Below are positions 1 to 5,580 of a DNA stretch of 7,892 nucleotides, in pieces (positions within the stretch are counted from its first letter, which is position 1; each line of letters begins with the position of its first letter). Source of the DNA: an uncultured bacterium (GTDB lineage Bacteria; Pseudomonadota; Alphaproteobacteria; SP197); assembly GCA_938014945.1 (NCBI GenBank), contig CALLQH010000348.1, positions 1 through 7,892 on the forward strand. The letters run 5' to 3'. The notes under the pieces are model-generated. The model worked only from the letters and a program-made list of their open reading frames with translations, was not told the DNA's origin and ran no database searches. A program made the position numbers and the translations under genes.

Positions 1-674
1 AGGCGATCGGCGGTATCCTTCATGAAGATGACGTTCTCGGGGTCGGCGCCGATGCCGCCCAGGATGCCGAAGATCGTCTGCACGAAGATCGGCGGCTTGA
101 CGAGGCCGCGGTCCAGCAGGTTGGCCATGTTGTAGAGGTGGCCGACGTCGTAGCACTCGAACTCGAACTTGGTGCCGCAGCCCTCGCCGAGCTCCTTCAG
201 GATGTACTCCATGTCCCGGTAGGTGTTGCGGAAGATGAAGTCCTTGGAGCCCTCGATGTGTTTCCTCTCCCACTCGTGCTGGAACTCCTTGTAGCGGTCC
301 AGCATCGGGAACAGGCCGAAGTTCATCGAGCCCATGTTGAAGCTGCACATCTCAGGCTTGGCGCGCAGCGGAGCTGCCAGGCGCTCCTCGGGGCTCATGC
401 CGGCGCCGCCGCCGGTGGTGATGTTGATGACGGCGTCGCAGTTCTGCTTGATGCGCGGCAGGAACTCCATGAAGACGGCCGGGTCCGGGGTCGGGCGGCC
501 GTCCTTGGGGTCGCGGGCATGGAGATGGATGATCGAGGCCCCGGCTTCGGCCGCGGCGATCGACTGCTCGGCGATCTCGTCGGGCGTGATCGGCAGGTGC
601 GGCGACATGGTCGGCGTATGGATCGACCCCGTCACCGCACAGGTGATGATGACCTTCGACTGCTTCCTTGCCAC
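1..674 (-). CDS. Beta-keto acid cleavage enzyme (BKACE, DUF849), 3' end outside window
   Basis: The first 224 residues of a BKACE-family protein are visible; the C-terminus lies beyond base 1. Family members are metal-dependent TIM-barrel enzymes that condense a beta-keto acid with acetyl-CoA to give acetoacetate and a new CoA ester; 3-keto-5-aminohexanoate cleavage in lysine fermentation is the founding reaction. Visible support: an N-terminal beta strand KVIITCAVTGS (residues 7-17), the metal-binding HLHARDP motif with H50 and H52, a NITTGGGAGM segment (84-93), and the long insert around residues 128-160 seen in many DUF849 proteins. The third metal ligand, a Glu, would lie beyond the window edge. 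The start is GTG at 674-672, preceded by a strong GAGGAGG Shine-Dalgarno with about 6 nt spacing; no nearby ATG has comparable support. It follows the HicA-like gene by 52 nt on the same strand, so co-transcription is likely. The substrate cannot be told from the sequence. Confidence 0.93.
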   Translation of the reverse strand, partial: MARKQSKVIITCAVTGSIHTPTMSPHLPITPDEIAEQSIAAAEAGASIIHLHARDPKDGRPTPDPAVFMEFLPRIKQNCDAVINITTGGGAGMSPEERLAAPLRAKPEMCSFNMGSMNFGLFPMLDRYKEFQHEWERKHIEGSKDFIFRNTYRDMEYILKELGEGCGTKFEFECYDVGHLYNMANLLDRGLVKPPIFVQTIFGILGGIGADPENVIFMKDTADR

Positions 675-678
675 GAGA

Positions 679-702
679 CGCCTCCTCAAGCTTGTGGAGG
701 CG
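679..702 (-). promoter_or_regulatory. Palindrome covering the BKACE ribosome binding site
   Basis: A 24-base near-perfect palindrome has outer arms CGCCTCC and GGAGGCG (7 bp, all paired) around a central CAAGCTTG flanked by one mismatch on each side. In minus-strand mRNA the 3' arm contains the GGAGG Shine-Dalgarno of the GTG start at 674, so the 5' arm CGCCUCC acts as a built-in anti-Shine-Dalgarno. There is no U-tract after it, so it is not a canonical terminator. It could be a translational-control hairpin or a protein-binding operator. The structure is seen directly; the function is inferred. Confidence 0.5.
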
Positions 703-726
703 CCATCCTAGCCGTTGCCCGGCACG

Positions 727-996
727 CTACAACGGGTAGTCGCGCTCGGGATCGACGCCGGCATCCTCCATGAACTTGCGGATCTTCTGGACCTCTTCCT
801 TGGGCACCGAGTGGCCGGCGTGATGGAAGACGGCGGTATGGCCGTTAAGCGTGAAGCCGATGCGGCCGCCGCTGTGGCTGTCATCGACGCTGCCGCCCAG
901 TTCGCCCACGACCGCCTCGATATCCTTCATCGCCAGGTTGGCGCTGACCGGGTGAGCATAGACGGCATGCAGGACCTTGCGGTGGCGGTGATTCAT
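727..996 (-). CDS. HicA-like small protein (putative mRNA interferase fold)
   Basis: This 89-residue protein follows the alpha-beta-beta-beta-alpha plan of HicA/YcfA dsRBD-like proteins. It has a first helix (about 23-35, MKDIEAVVGELGG), then a strand with S40-H41 where HicA toxins carry their catalytic Gly-Ser-His, strands through GRIGFTL and HTAVFHHAG, and a final VPKEEVQKIRKFMEDAGVDP helix like the HicA C-terminus. HicA toxins are RNases neutralised by HicB. The glycine before the Ser-His is replaced by Asp (D-S-H), and no HicB-like gene lies on either side, so toxin activity is doubtful. It could instead be a stand-alone RNA-binding HicA homologue. I chose ATG 996 because GGAG lies 7 nt upstream. 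A longer in-frame start at 1035 has no Shine-Dalgarno, and its extra residues look non-conserved. The gene is divergent from the 1107-1508 gene, and the BKACE gene follows 52 nt downstream. Confidence 0.65.
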   Translation of the reverse strand: MNHRHRKVLHAVYAHPVSANLAMKDIEAVVGELGGSVDDSHSGGRIGFTLNGHTAVFHHAGHSVPKEEVQKIRKFMEDAGVDPERDYPL

Positions 997-1055
997 AATG
1001 TGGCTCCGGTCATGGGTTGCTTCGGGAGGAACCATGGCATGGGGCCGGGGGCGGT

Positions 1056-1075
1056 CCCTTGACCTGGGTCAAGGG
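1056..1075. promoter_or_regulatory. FNR/FixK/Dnr-type palindromic site in divergent spacer
   Basis: A perfect inverted repeat, CCCTTGACC-TG-GGTCAAGGG, has 9-bp arms. Its core at 1059-1072, TTGAC-CTGG-GTCAA, fits the TTGAY-N4-RTCAA pattern of FNR/FixK/Dnr regulators, which respond to oxygen or nitric oxide in alphaproteobacteria. The centre (1065.5) is about 69 nt upstream of the HicA-like start at 996 and about 41 nt upstream of the plus-strand start at 1107. A class II site at -41.5 would put a minus-strand start of transcription near 1024, leaving a plausible 28-nt leader containing the Shine-Dalgarno. For the plus-strand gene the site would overlap the promoter, which fits repression better. 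TTGACC alone also resembles a -35 box on either strand, but I see no good -10 partner. Confidence 0.55.
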
Positions 1076-1106
1076 TGACCGGGTGCTGCGTCGGGAGGAA
1101 GACGTG

Positions 1107-1508
1107 ATGGAAGGTCTATTGGGTCCGCATACACCGCTTCCCGCGCTGTTCGTGCTGTGCGGTCTGATCGCCTTGCTTGCCGTGCTCGGCGCCACCGAGC
1201 CACTGGCGCGGCGAGGTTACGCCTGGCGCGTGATAGCGGCGCCGGCCCTGGCGATTGCGATCAATCTCCTGAACAACGCGGAGATCAGGGCTGGCTGGGT
1301 CCGCAGGGAAAACCTGGAGATTGCTACACACATCGTCACCTATCTTGTGACGTTGGCTGCCGTTGTCGCGGTATTCCGCACGGTCGGTCGCCGGCTGGTC
1401 GATCTGCGCGTTTCCCGATGGTGGAGCCTGCTGTGCCTGCTCCCCGTGATCAACGTCATCCTCGCAGTGGGTCTTCTGTTCCCGGCGAGCCGGCCGCAGG
1501 ACTCCTGA
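1107..1508 (+). CDS. Small inner-membrane protein with DUF805-like C-terminus
   Basis: This 133-residue protein is strongly hydrophobic, with about four membrane segments: roughly 11-30, 41-57, 73-92 and 105-126. The last segment with its leader, RRLVDLRVSRWWSLLCLLPVINVIL (positions 95-119 in two parts: RRLVDL, then SRWW and a hydrophobic run), resembles the RRLHDxGxSGWW signature of DUF805 membrane proteins. The protein is a little longer than many DUF805 members, and the N-terminal half is not recognisable. The start is ATG 1107: GGGAGGA at 1093-1099 sits 7 nt upstream. The open frame extends to an earlier ATG at 1017, but that would cross the palindrome at 1056-1075 and the divergent promoter region. 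It is alone on the plus strand here, convergent with the MlrC-family gene. The cellular role is unknown. Confidence 0.65.
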   Translation: MEGLLGPHTPLPALFVLCGLIALLAVLGATEPLARRGYAWRVIAAPALAIAINLLNNAEIRAGWVRRENLEIATHIVTYLVTLAAVVAVFRTVGRRLVDLRVSRWWSLLCLLPVINVILAVGLLFPASRPQDS

Positions 1509-1550
1509 GGGCAGAAGGTTCGGCCTGCTTCTGCGGGTTCAGTTCCCTCA
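1506..1550. terminator. Possible stem-loop between convergent genes
   Basis: This 64-base gap lies between the stop of the membrane-protein gene (1508) and that of the MlrC-family gene (1573). It contains an inner stem GCAGAAG (1511-1517) with CTTCTGC (1528-1534), and an outer stem TGAGGG (1506-1511) with CCCTCA (1545-1550); the two share base 1511, so not all pairs can form at once. No T-run follows on either strand, so it would be an atypical terminator at best. Its position between converging genes is the main argument. Confidence 0.3.
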
Positions 1551-1572
1551 TCCCGGCCATCTCCGACAGCTT

Positions 1573-3063
1573 CTAGTCGGCGTAGTTGGGCCGTTCCGGG
1601 CAATCCATGTCGAGGGGATAGATCGGGCGGCGCACGGCCTCGAAGGTGAACAGGCTGTTGTCGCTGGAGGTGACGCCGACGCCGTTGCAGGGCAGTTCCG
1701 CCTTGGCGATGGCCTCGAACCCGGCACGGAAGTGGATGCGCGACTTCAGGATCAGGTAACGCTTGGCCGTGGGCTCGATGCCGACGCTGCGGAAGACGCC
1801 CAGATCATAGGGCTCGGTATGTTTGGAGCAGACCACGACCTGCACCTTGCCGGTGTCGAGCACGGCGGTCTTGCCCATGGACATGATCGTGCCCCGGCCC
1901 ATGGGTACGGTGATGACGAAATCGCCGTCGGTCACGGCGCGCACCTTGCCGGTGATGGAAAGCGGCTCGCCCTTGCGGCCGATGGTCGGCATGTCGACCT
2001 TGCCGCCCAGATCCAGCGTCACCTCGTTGCCCACGCCCGCGGCCTGCATCGTCTCGACCGCGTCGGGATCGCAGATGCCGAACATGGCGACATCCTCCAG
2101 GCCCTGGTCGATGACTTCCTTGAGCACGGCGACCGTGTCCTGGGTGCCGCCTGAGGCGGAGTTGTCAGCATGGTCGAGCAGGATAACCGGGCCTTCCGTC
2201 ATGGACTTGGCCCTGGCCACGGTGTCGGCCAGCGGCTCGGAATGGAACAGCCACTCGGCCTTTTCCTTCCAGGCCTGGCCCAGCAGGCGTTCGCTCGATG
2301 CCTCGGCCTGGGCGCGGTTGCCGTCGGCGACGGTGACGATGGACAGGCCGGCGTTGCGGATGTCGGCCAGGGCGAAGCCGCCGAAGACGCTGGCGGCAAG
2401 CAGGCCGTTCTTCTCCTCCTCGCGGGCCATCGCGATCATGGTCTTCATCGGCTCGTCGCGGTGGCCCATGCGCAGGGTCTGGGCCAGGATCGGGCGCTGG
2501 CCCCAGGCCATGACCGGCTTCACCTCGCCCTTGAGGGCGCGCAGCATGATGCGGCCCGCGTGTTCGCCCGCCTCGTACATGTCGATGTGGGGATAGGTCT
2601 TGTAGCCGACCAGGACGGTGCAGTTCTCGACGATCTCGGGCGTGATGTTGGCATGGAGGTCGAGGCTGACGGCGATCGGCAGGTCGGGCGCCATCTCCCG
2701 GATGCGCTTCAGCAGCGTGCCTTCGCCGTCCTCGGTGGTCTCGGTCACCATGGCGCCGTGCAGGTCGAGGAAACAGACGTCGCAGCCTGCCGCGATGGCG
2801 TCGCAGATGGCATCGCACATGGCGCTGTAGGCATCGGCCTCGACGCGGCCCGAGGGGTTGGCGTTGCCCGCGATGGGCGTCGAGAGCTCCATGCCCGCAT
2901 CGGTCGCCAGATCAAGGAAGGCGCCGATACCGGTGCCCGTCCCCTTGTAGTTCTTCACCACGTCCTTGCCCGTGACGGGGCCGAAGCGCGAAAGGGGGGT
3001 GGGCACGGGCGAGAACGTGTTGGTCTCGTGCTCCATCATCGCGACAACGGCGCGCATGGTCAT
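1573..3063 (-). CDS. M81-family metallohydrolase (MlrC/microcystinase C type)
   Basis: This 496-residue full-length member of the M81/MlrC family (two domains, DUF1485 N-terminal and MlrC_C) has the expected family length. The namesake MlrC is a zinc peptidase that degrades linearised microcystin; most relatives have unknown substrates, and many sit beside amino-acid or opine-type transporters. Motifs seen: EHETNTFSP at 11-19, DLHGAM at 100-105, SLDLHAN at 133-139, YKTYPHID at 154-161, the HADNSASGGTQDT loop at 298-310, and the C-terminal RPIYPLD. D135, H137 and H159 have the D-x-H-x21-H spacing of the family's zinc ligands, so it should be active. There is no signal peptide, so it is likely cytoplasmic. 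ATG 3063 has GGAG 9 nt upstream; a second ATG two codons later is possible. It begins 24 nt after the auxiliary lipoprotein stop, making it the last gene of the mla operon. The substrate is unknown. Confidence 0.94.
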   Translation of the reverse strand: MTMRAVVAMMEHETNTFSPVPTPLSRFGPVTGKDVVKNYKGTGTGIGAFLDLATDAGMELSTPIAGNANPSGRVEADAYSAMCDAICDAIAAGCDVCFLDLHGAMVTETTEDGEGTLLKRIREMAPDLPIAVSLDLHANITPEIVENCTVLVGYKTYPHIDMYEAGEHAGRIMLRALKGEVKPVMAWGQRPILAQTLRMGHRDEPMKTMIAMAREEEKNGLLAASVFGGFALADIRNAGLSIVTVADGNRAQAEASSERLLGQAWKEKAEWLFHSEPLADTVARAKSMTEGPVILLDHADNSASGGTQDTVAVLKEVIDQGLEDVAMFGICDPDAVETMQAAGVGNEVTLDLGGKVDMPTIGRKGEPLSITGKVRAVTDGDFVITVPMGRGTIMSMGKTAVLDTGKVQVVVCSKHTEPYDLGVFRSVGIEPTAKRYLILKSRIHFRAGFEAIAKAELPCNGVGVTSSDNSLFTFEAVRRPIYPLDMDCPERPNYAD

Positions 3064-3087
3064 GGCGAAAAACTCCAGATTTGCGGA

Positions 3088-3732
3088 TCAGATGAACAGG
3101 TTGCCGGTGATCAGGGTCCAGCGGACGAGATTCTTCAATACCTTGCCCAGGGCATCGTCGAAAGCGACGACGACGTCGTCGATGGTGTCGGCGGCGGCAG
3201 GCGATTCGGCTTCGAAGCTTTCGTTGGCGACGATCACCCGGTTGGGCATCTGGATCAGCTTCACGTTGATCCGGATATGGGCAACAGGAGGGATGCCGTT
3301 CATGTACTCGGCCTGGAATTCGCGGACCTCGGGCAGCAGCACGAAGTTGCTGCGCAGGCCGGCGGACTGGCGGCCCACCGAGGAGATCAGCCCGGAATTT
3401 TCGAAGGACTCGACGATCAGACCCTGGATCATGTCGGGCGCGCGGTCGGTCCAGTTGGCCCGGGCGTAGTATTCGATCTGGATCGGGTTGTGCATCAGGG
3501 CGATGCGCGCCGAATTGATCGCCGCCGCCGCATAGGGCTGATCGACCACCAGCTGCCAGGTCACCGGCATCAGATCGTCGCCGAAGGTGCTCTTGGGCGT
3601 CAGGCGGAACAGGTTCGGCGGCGTATCGACCTGGGCCAGAAAGCTGGTGCAGCCCGGAAGCAGGGCAAGCGCGCCCATGCCGGCGGACGCACGAAGGAAA
3701 TGGCGGCGGTGCATCGAACTCTCCATGGTCAT
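3088..3732 (-). CDS. ABC-type transport auxiliary lipoprotein (PqiC/LptE-like partner of MlaD)
   Basis: This 214-residue protein belongs to the ABC-transport auxiliary family (PqiC-like), the lipoprotein that usually closes mce/mla operons lacking mlaC. It probably sits in the outer membrane or periplasm and receives or delivers lipid at the MlaD end. A signal peptide ends in a lipobox LLPGC with C28 as the lipidated residue. The signal contains R9-R10-x-F-L, close to a twin-arginine motif, so export could be by Tat. The mature part has the family pattern LFRLTPKSTF (41-50) and RIAL...IEYYARANWTDRAPDMIQ (76-103 in parts). ATG 3732 overlaps the mlaD stop as ATGA, suggesting translational coupling. 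An alternative ATG at 3714 has a better Shine-Dalgarno (GGAGAG) and gives a protein starting MHRRHFLRA; both keep the lipobox. The MlrC-family gene follows after 24 nt. Confidence 0.9.
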   Translation of the reverse strand: MTMESSMHRRHFLRASAGMGALALLPGCTSFLAQVDTPPNLFRLTPKSTFGDDLMPVTWQLVVDQPYAAAAINSARIALMHNPIQIEYYARANWTDRAPDMIQGLIVESFENSGLISSVGRQSAGLRSNFVLLPEVREFQAEYMNGIPPVAHIRINVKLIQMPNRVIVANESFEAESPAAADTIDDVVVAFDDALGKVLKNLVRWTLITGNLFI

Positions 3733-4757
3733 TGCGCCTGATAGCCCGACTGGTTCCCGCCCAGCAGGAAGGAGGCCGGGTCGCGCTCAAGCTGGACCGC
3801 GATCTGGGTCAGGGTCAGGACCAGCGAGCGGGCATCGGAGATGAACTCGCTGAACTCGTAGAGGCCGTTCTGGGCGAAGTCGTTGATGGAATCGCGGTTG
3901 TCGGCGAGGATTCCCTGCGCGGTGTCCGCGGTGGCGCGGATGGATGCGGCGGCGTGGCGCAGATCCTCCAGCGTCGCCTTGATGTCGGGCTCGGCAGTGG
4001 CGATCACGCCGTCGGCGTTGTTCAGGGTCGTGCGCAGGGTTTCCAGCGTCTCGCTGGTCTGCTGGATGAGGCCGGCCATGTTCGCGCTGAGTTCGCTGGA
4101 GACCTTGCTGATGTCACCCGTGGTGGAGCGGACGTTGGCCAGGGTCGTGCGGGCATCGTCGATCAGGCCGCCGATGTCGTCGCGGTGGTTGGCGATCTCG
4201 TCGGCGATTTCGCTGACGCTGGCCAGGGTCGAACTGATGGCGGCGCGGTTGTCGTCGCTGAGCACCGCCGAGGCGCGATTCATCAGGGTGATCGCCGAAT
4301 TGATCATGTCCGGGGCGGATTCGAAGACCGCGGCAAGGGCGGAATTGGCGGCTGTGATGGTCGCCAGCTTTTCGCCCGGCTTGGGTTCCAGCGCGGGCGA
4401 GGTATCGCTGGCGCCGGTGAGCTGGATATAGGCGACGCCGGTGATGCCCTGCATCTCGATGGAGGCGACCGTGTCGGTGCGCACCGGGGTCGTGGCATCG
4501 ACCTGGATGGTGACACGGACCTGATCGATGTTGTCGGGCGCGATCTCGATGCCCGTCACCGAGCCCACCGGAATGCCCCGGTAGCGCACGGTGGCATCGG
4601 CGGAGAGGCCGGTGACCGAGCCGGAAAAGAAGATCTGGTAGTCGTCGTATTTCACATCGCTGCTGAACTTGGCCAGCCAGATGACGAAGCCCGCCAGGCC
4701 CAGCATGAGGATGAGCACGAAGGTGCCGACCAGAGTGTAGCTCGCGCGTGTTTCCAT
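3729..4757 (-). CDS. mlaD: MlaD-family MCE-domain lipid-transport protein
   Basis: This 342-residue, membrane-anchored periplasmic subunit of a Mla-type phospholipid transporter has one N-terminal anchor (residues 8-28), then one MCE domain (about 36-113) with SVTGLSADATVRYRGIPVGSV and EMQGITGVAYIQL, the conserved MCE landmarks. A long alpha-helical tail follows (about 140-320), rich in A/S/T/D/E/L with heptad-like spacing. It ends in LERDPASFLLGG, a C-terminal signature common in this subgroup. E. coli MlaD is about 183 residues; the long tail resembles alphaproteobacterial and PqiB/LetB-like versions that probably extend across the periplasm as a helical tube. I chose ATG 4757 (METRASYTLVG) because many relatives begin that way and it starts 4 nt after the mlaF stop; the upstream extension to 4787 would overlap mlaF. 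The Shine-Dalgarno is weak, so translation is probably coupled to mlaF. The stop overlaps the lipoprotein start. Confidence 0.94.
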   Translation of the reverse strand: METRASYTLVGTFVLILMLGLAGFVIWLAKFSSDVKYDDYQIFFSGSVTGLSADATVRYRGIPVGSVTGIEIAPDNIDQVRVTIQVDATTPVRTDTVASIEMQGITGVAYIQLTGASDTSPALEPKPGEKLATITAANSALAAVFESAPDMINSAITLMNRASAVLSDDNRAAISSTLASVSEIADEIANHRDDIGGLIDDARTTLANVRSTTGDISKVSSELSANMAGLIQQTSETLETLRTTLNNADGVIATAEPDIKATLEDLRHAAASIRATADTAQGILADNRDSINDFAQNGLYEFSEFISDARSLVLTLTQIAVQLERDPASFLLGGNQSGYQAQ

Positions 4758-4761
4758 GATT

Positions 4762-5577
4762 TCAACTGCCAAACGCGGCGCGCGCACGCGGACCGCGAAA
4801 GTATTCGTGGATCCAGGGATGGTCGAGCTGCAGCAGCTCGGGAATGGTGCCGACCACGATCTTCTTGTCGATCAGGACAGCGATACGGTCGCAGATGGCG
4901 ATCAGCGAGTCCAGATCGTGGGTCACCATGACCACGGTCAGTCCCAGGCTCTTCTGCAGGCTGGCGATGAGCTGATCGAAGTTGGCCGCGCCGATCGGGT
5001 CGAGACCCGCGGTCGGCTCGTCCAGGAAGACGATGTCGGGGTCGAGCGCCAGGGCGCGCGCCAGGCCCGCGCGTTTGCGCATGCCGCCCGAAAGCTGGGA
5101 GGGGTACTTGTTGCCGGCCTCCACGGGCAGGCCGACCATGGTGATCTTCACCTTGGTCACCTCGTCCATCAGCGCGGGCCCGAGCCTGGTGTACTCCTTC
5201 AGGGGCACTTCGATGTTCTCGGCCACGGTCAGCGAGCTGAACAGGGCGCCGTCCTGGAAGAGGACGCCCCAGTGGGAGCGCAGCTCCTTGGCGGCGCGGT
5301 TGTCGAGCTTGCGCGTGTCGCGGCCCAGCACCTCGATGGTGCCGGCCTGGGGTTCGCGCAGGCCGATGATGGTGCGCATCAGCACCGACTTGCCCGTGCC
5401 GGAACCGCCGACGATGCCGATGACCTCACCCTTGCGAATGTCGAGGTCGAGGCCGTCGTGTACGGTCTGGGTGCCGAAGCGGTTGACGAGGCCGCGCACG
5501 CGGATGATCGGCTCGTCCTGCGCCTGGGCGGTGGCGGGAGCCTGAAGAACCGGTTCGTTGCGCTCGGACTGGGCCAT
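4762..5577 (-). CDS. mlaF: MlaF-family ABC transporter ATPase
   Basis: This 271-residue ATPase energises the Mla phospholipid transporter from the cytoplasmic face. All nucleotide-binding motifs are intact: Walker A GGSGTGKS (57-64), Q-loop Q108 in VLFQDGALF, signature LSGGM (162-166) followed by RKRAGLARA, Walker B IVFLDEP with catalytic E187, D-loop GLDP (191-194) and H-loop H220 in VMVTHDLDS. The Mla/Mkl subgroup is indicated by FQDGALFSSLTVAENIEVPL and LSGGMRKRAGLARAL. The first 22 residues are a polar, disordered-looking extension absent from E. coli MlaF. Start ATG 5577 is 3 nt after the mlaE stop, which argues for translational coupling given the poor Shine-Dalgarno. It pairs with the MlaE permease upstream and MlaD downstream. 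Confidence 0.96.
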   Translation of the reverse strand: MAQSERNEPVLQAPATAQAQDEPIIRVRGLVNRFGTQTVHDGLDLDIRKGEVIGIVGGSGTGKSVLMRTIIGLREPQAGTIEVLGRDTRKLDNRAAKELRSHWGVLFQDGALFSSLTVAENIEVPLKEYTRLGPALMDEVTKVKITMVGLPVEAGNKYPSQLSGGMRKRAGLARALALDPDIVFLDEPTAGLDPIGAANFDQLIASLQKSLGLTVVMVTHDLDSLIAICDRIAVLIDKKIVVGTIPELLQLDHPWIHEYFRGPRARAAFGS

Positions 5578-5580
5578 GGC

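Noticed and set aside
679..702. Intrinsic terminator after the HicA-like gene
   Set aside because: No U-tract follows the stem, and the 3' arm is the ribosome binding site of the next gene.
138..773. 211-codon plus-strand open frame over the BKACE gene
   Set aside because: Antisense shadow; the minus strand encodes BKACE motifs through the whole region.
1017..1106. 30-residue N-terminal extension of the DUF805-like protein
   Set aside because: It would cross the FNR-like palindrome; ATG 1107 has a strong Shine-Dalgarno at 7 nt.
1157..1576. 139-codon plus-strand frame overlapping the 1107-1508 gene
   Set aside because: It is an out-of-frame shadow of the membrane protein: Arg/Gly/Pro/Cys-rich with no membrane segments and no Shine-Dalgarno.
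2170..3741. 523-codon plus-strand open frame antisense to the MlrC-family and lipoprotein genes
   Set aside because: No recognisable domain, biased His/Gly/Asp/Arg composition, and it spans two well-supported opposite genes and their gap.
3732..4931. 399-codon plus-strand open frame antisense to mlaD
   Set aside because: Same low-complexity shadow pattern; mlaD on the other strand has clear MCE motifs.
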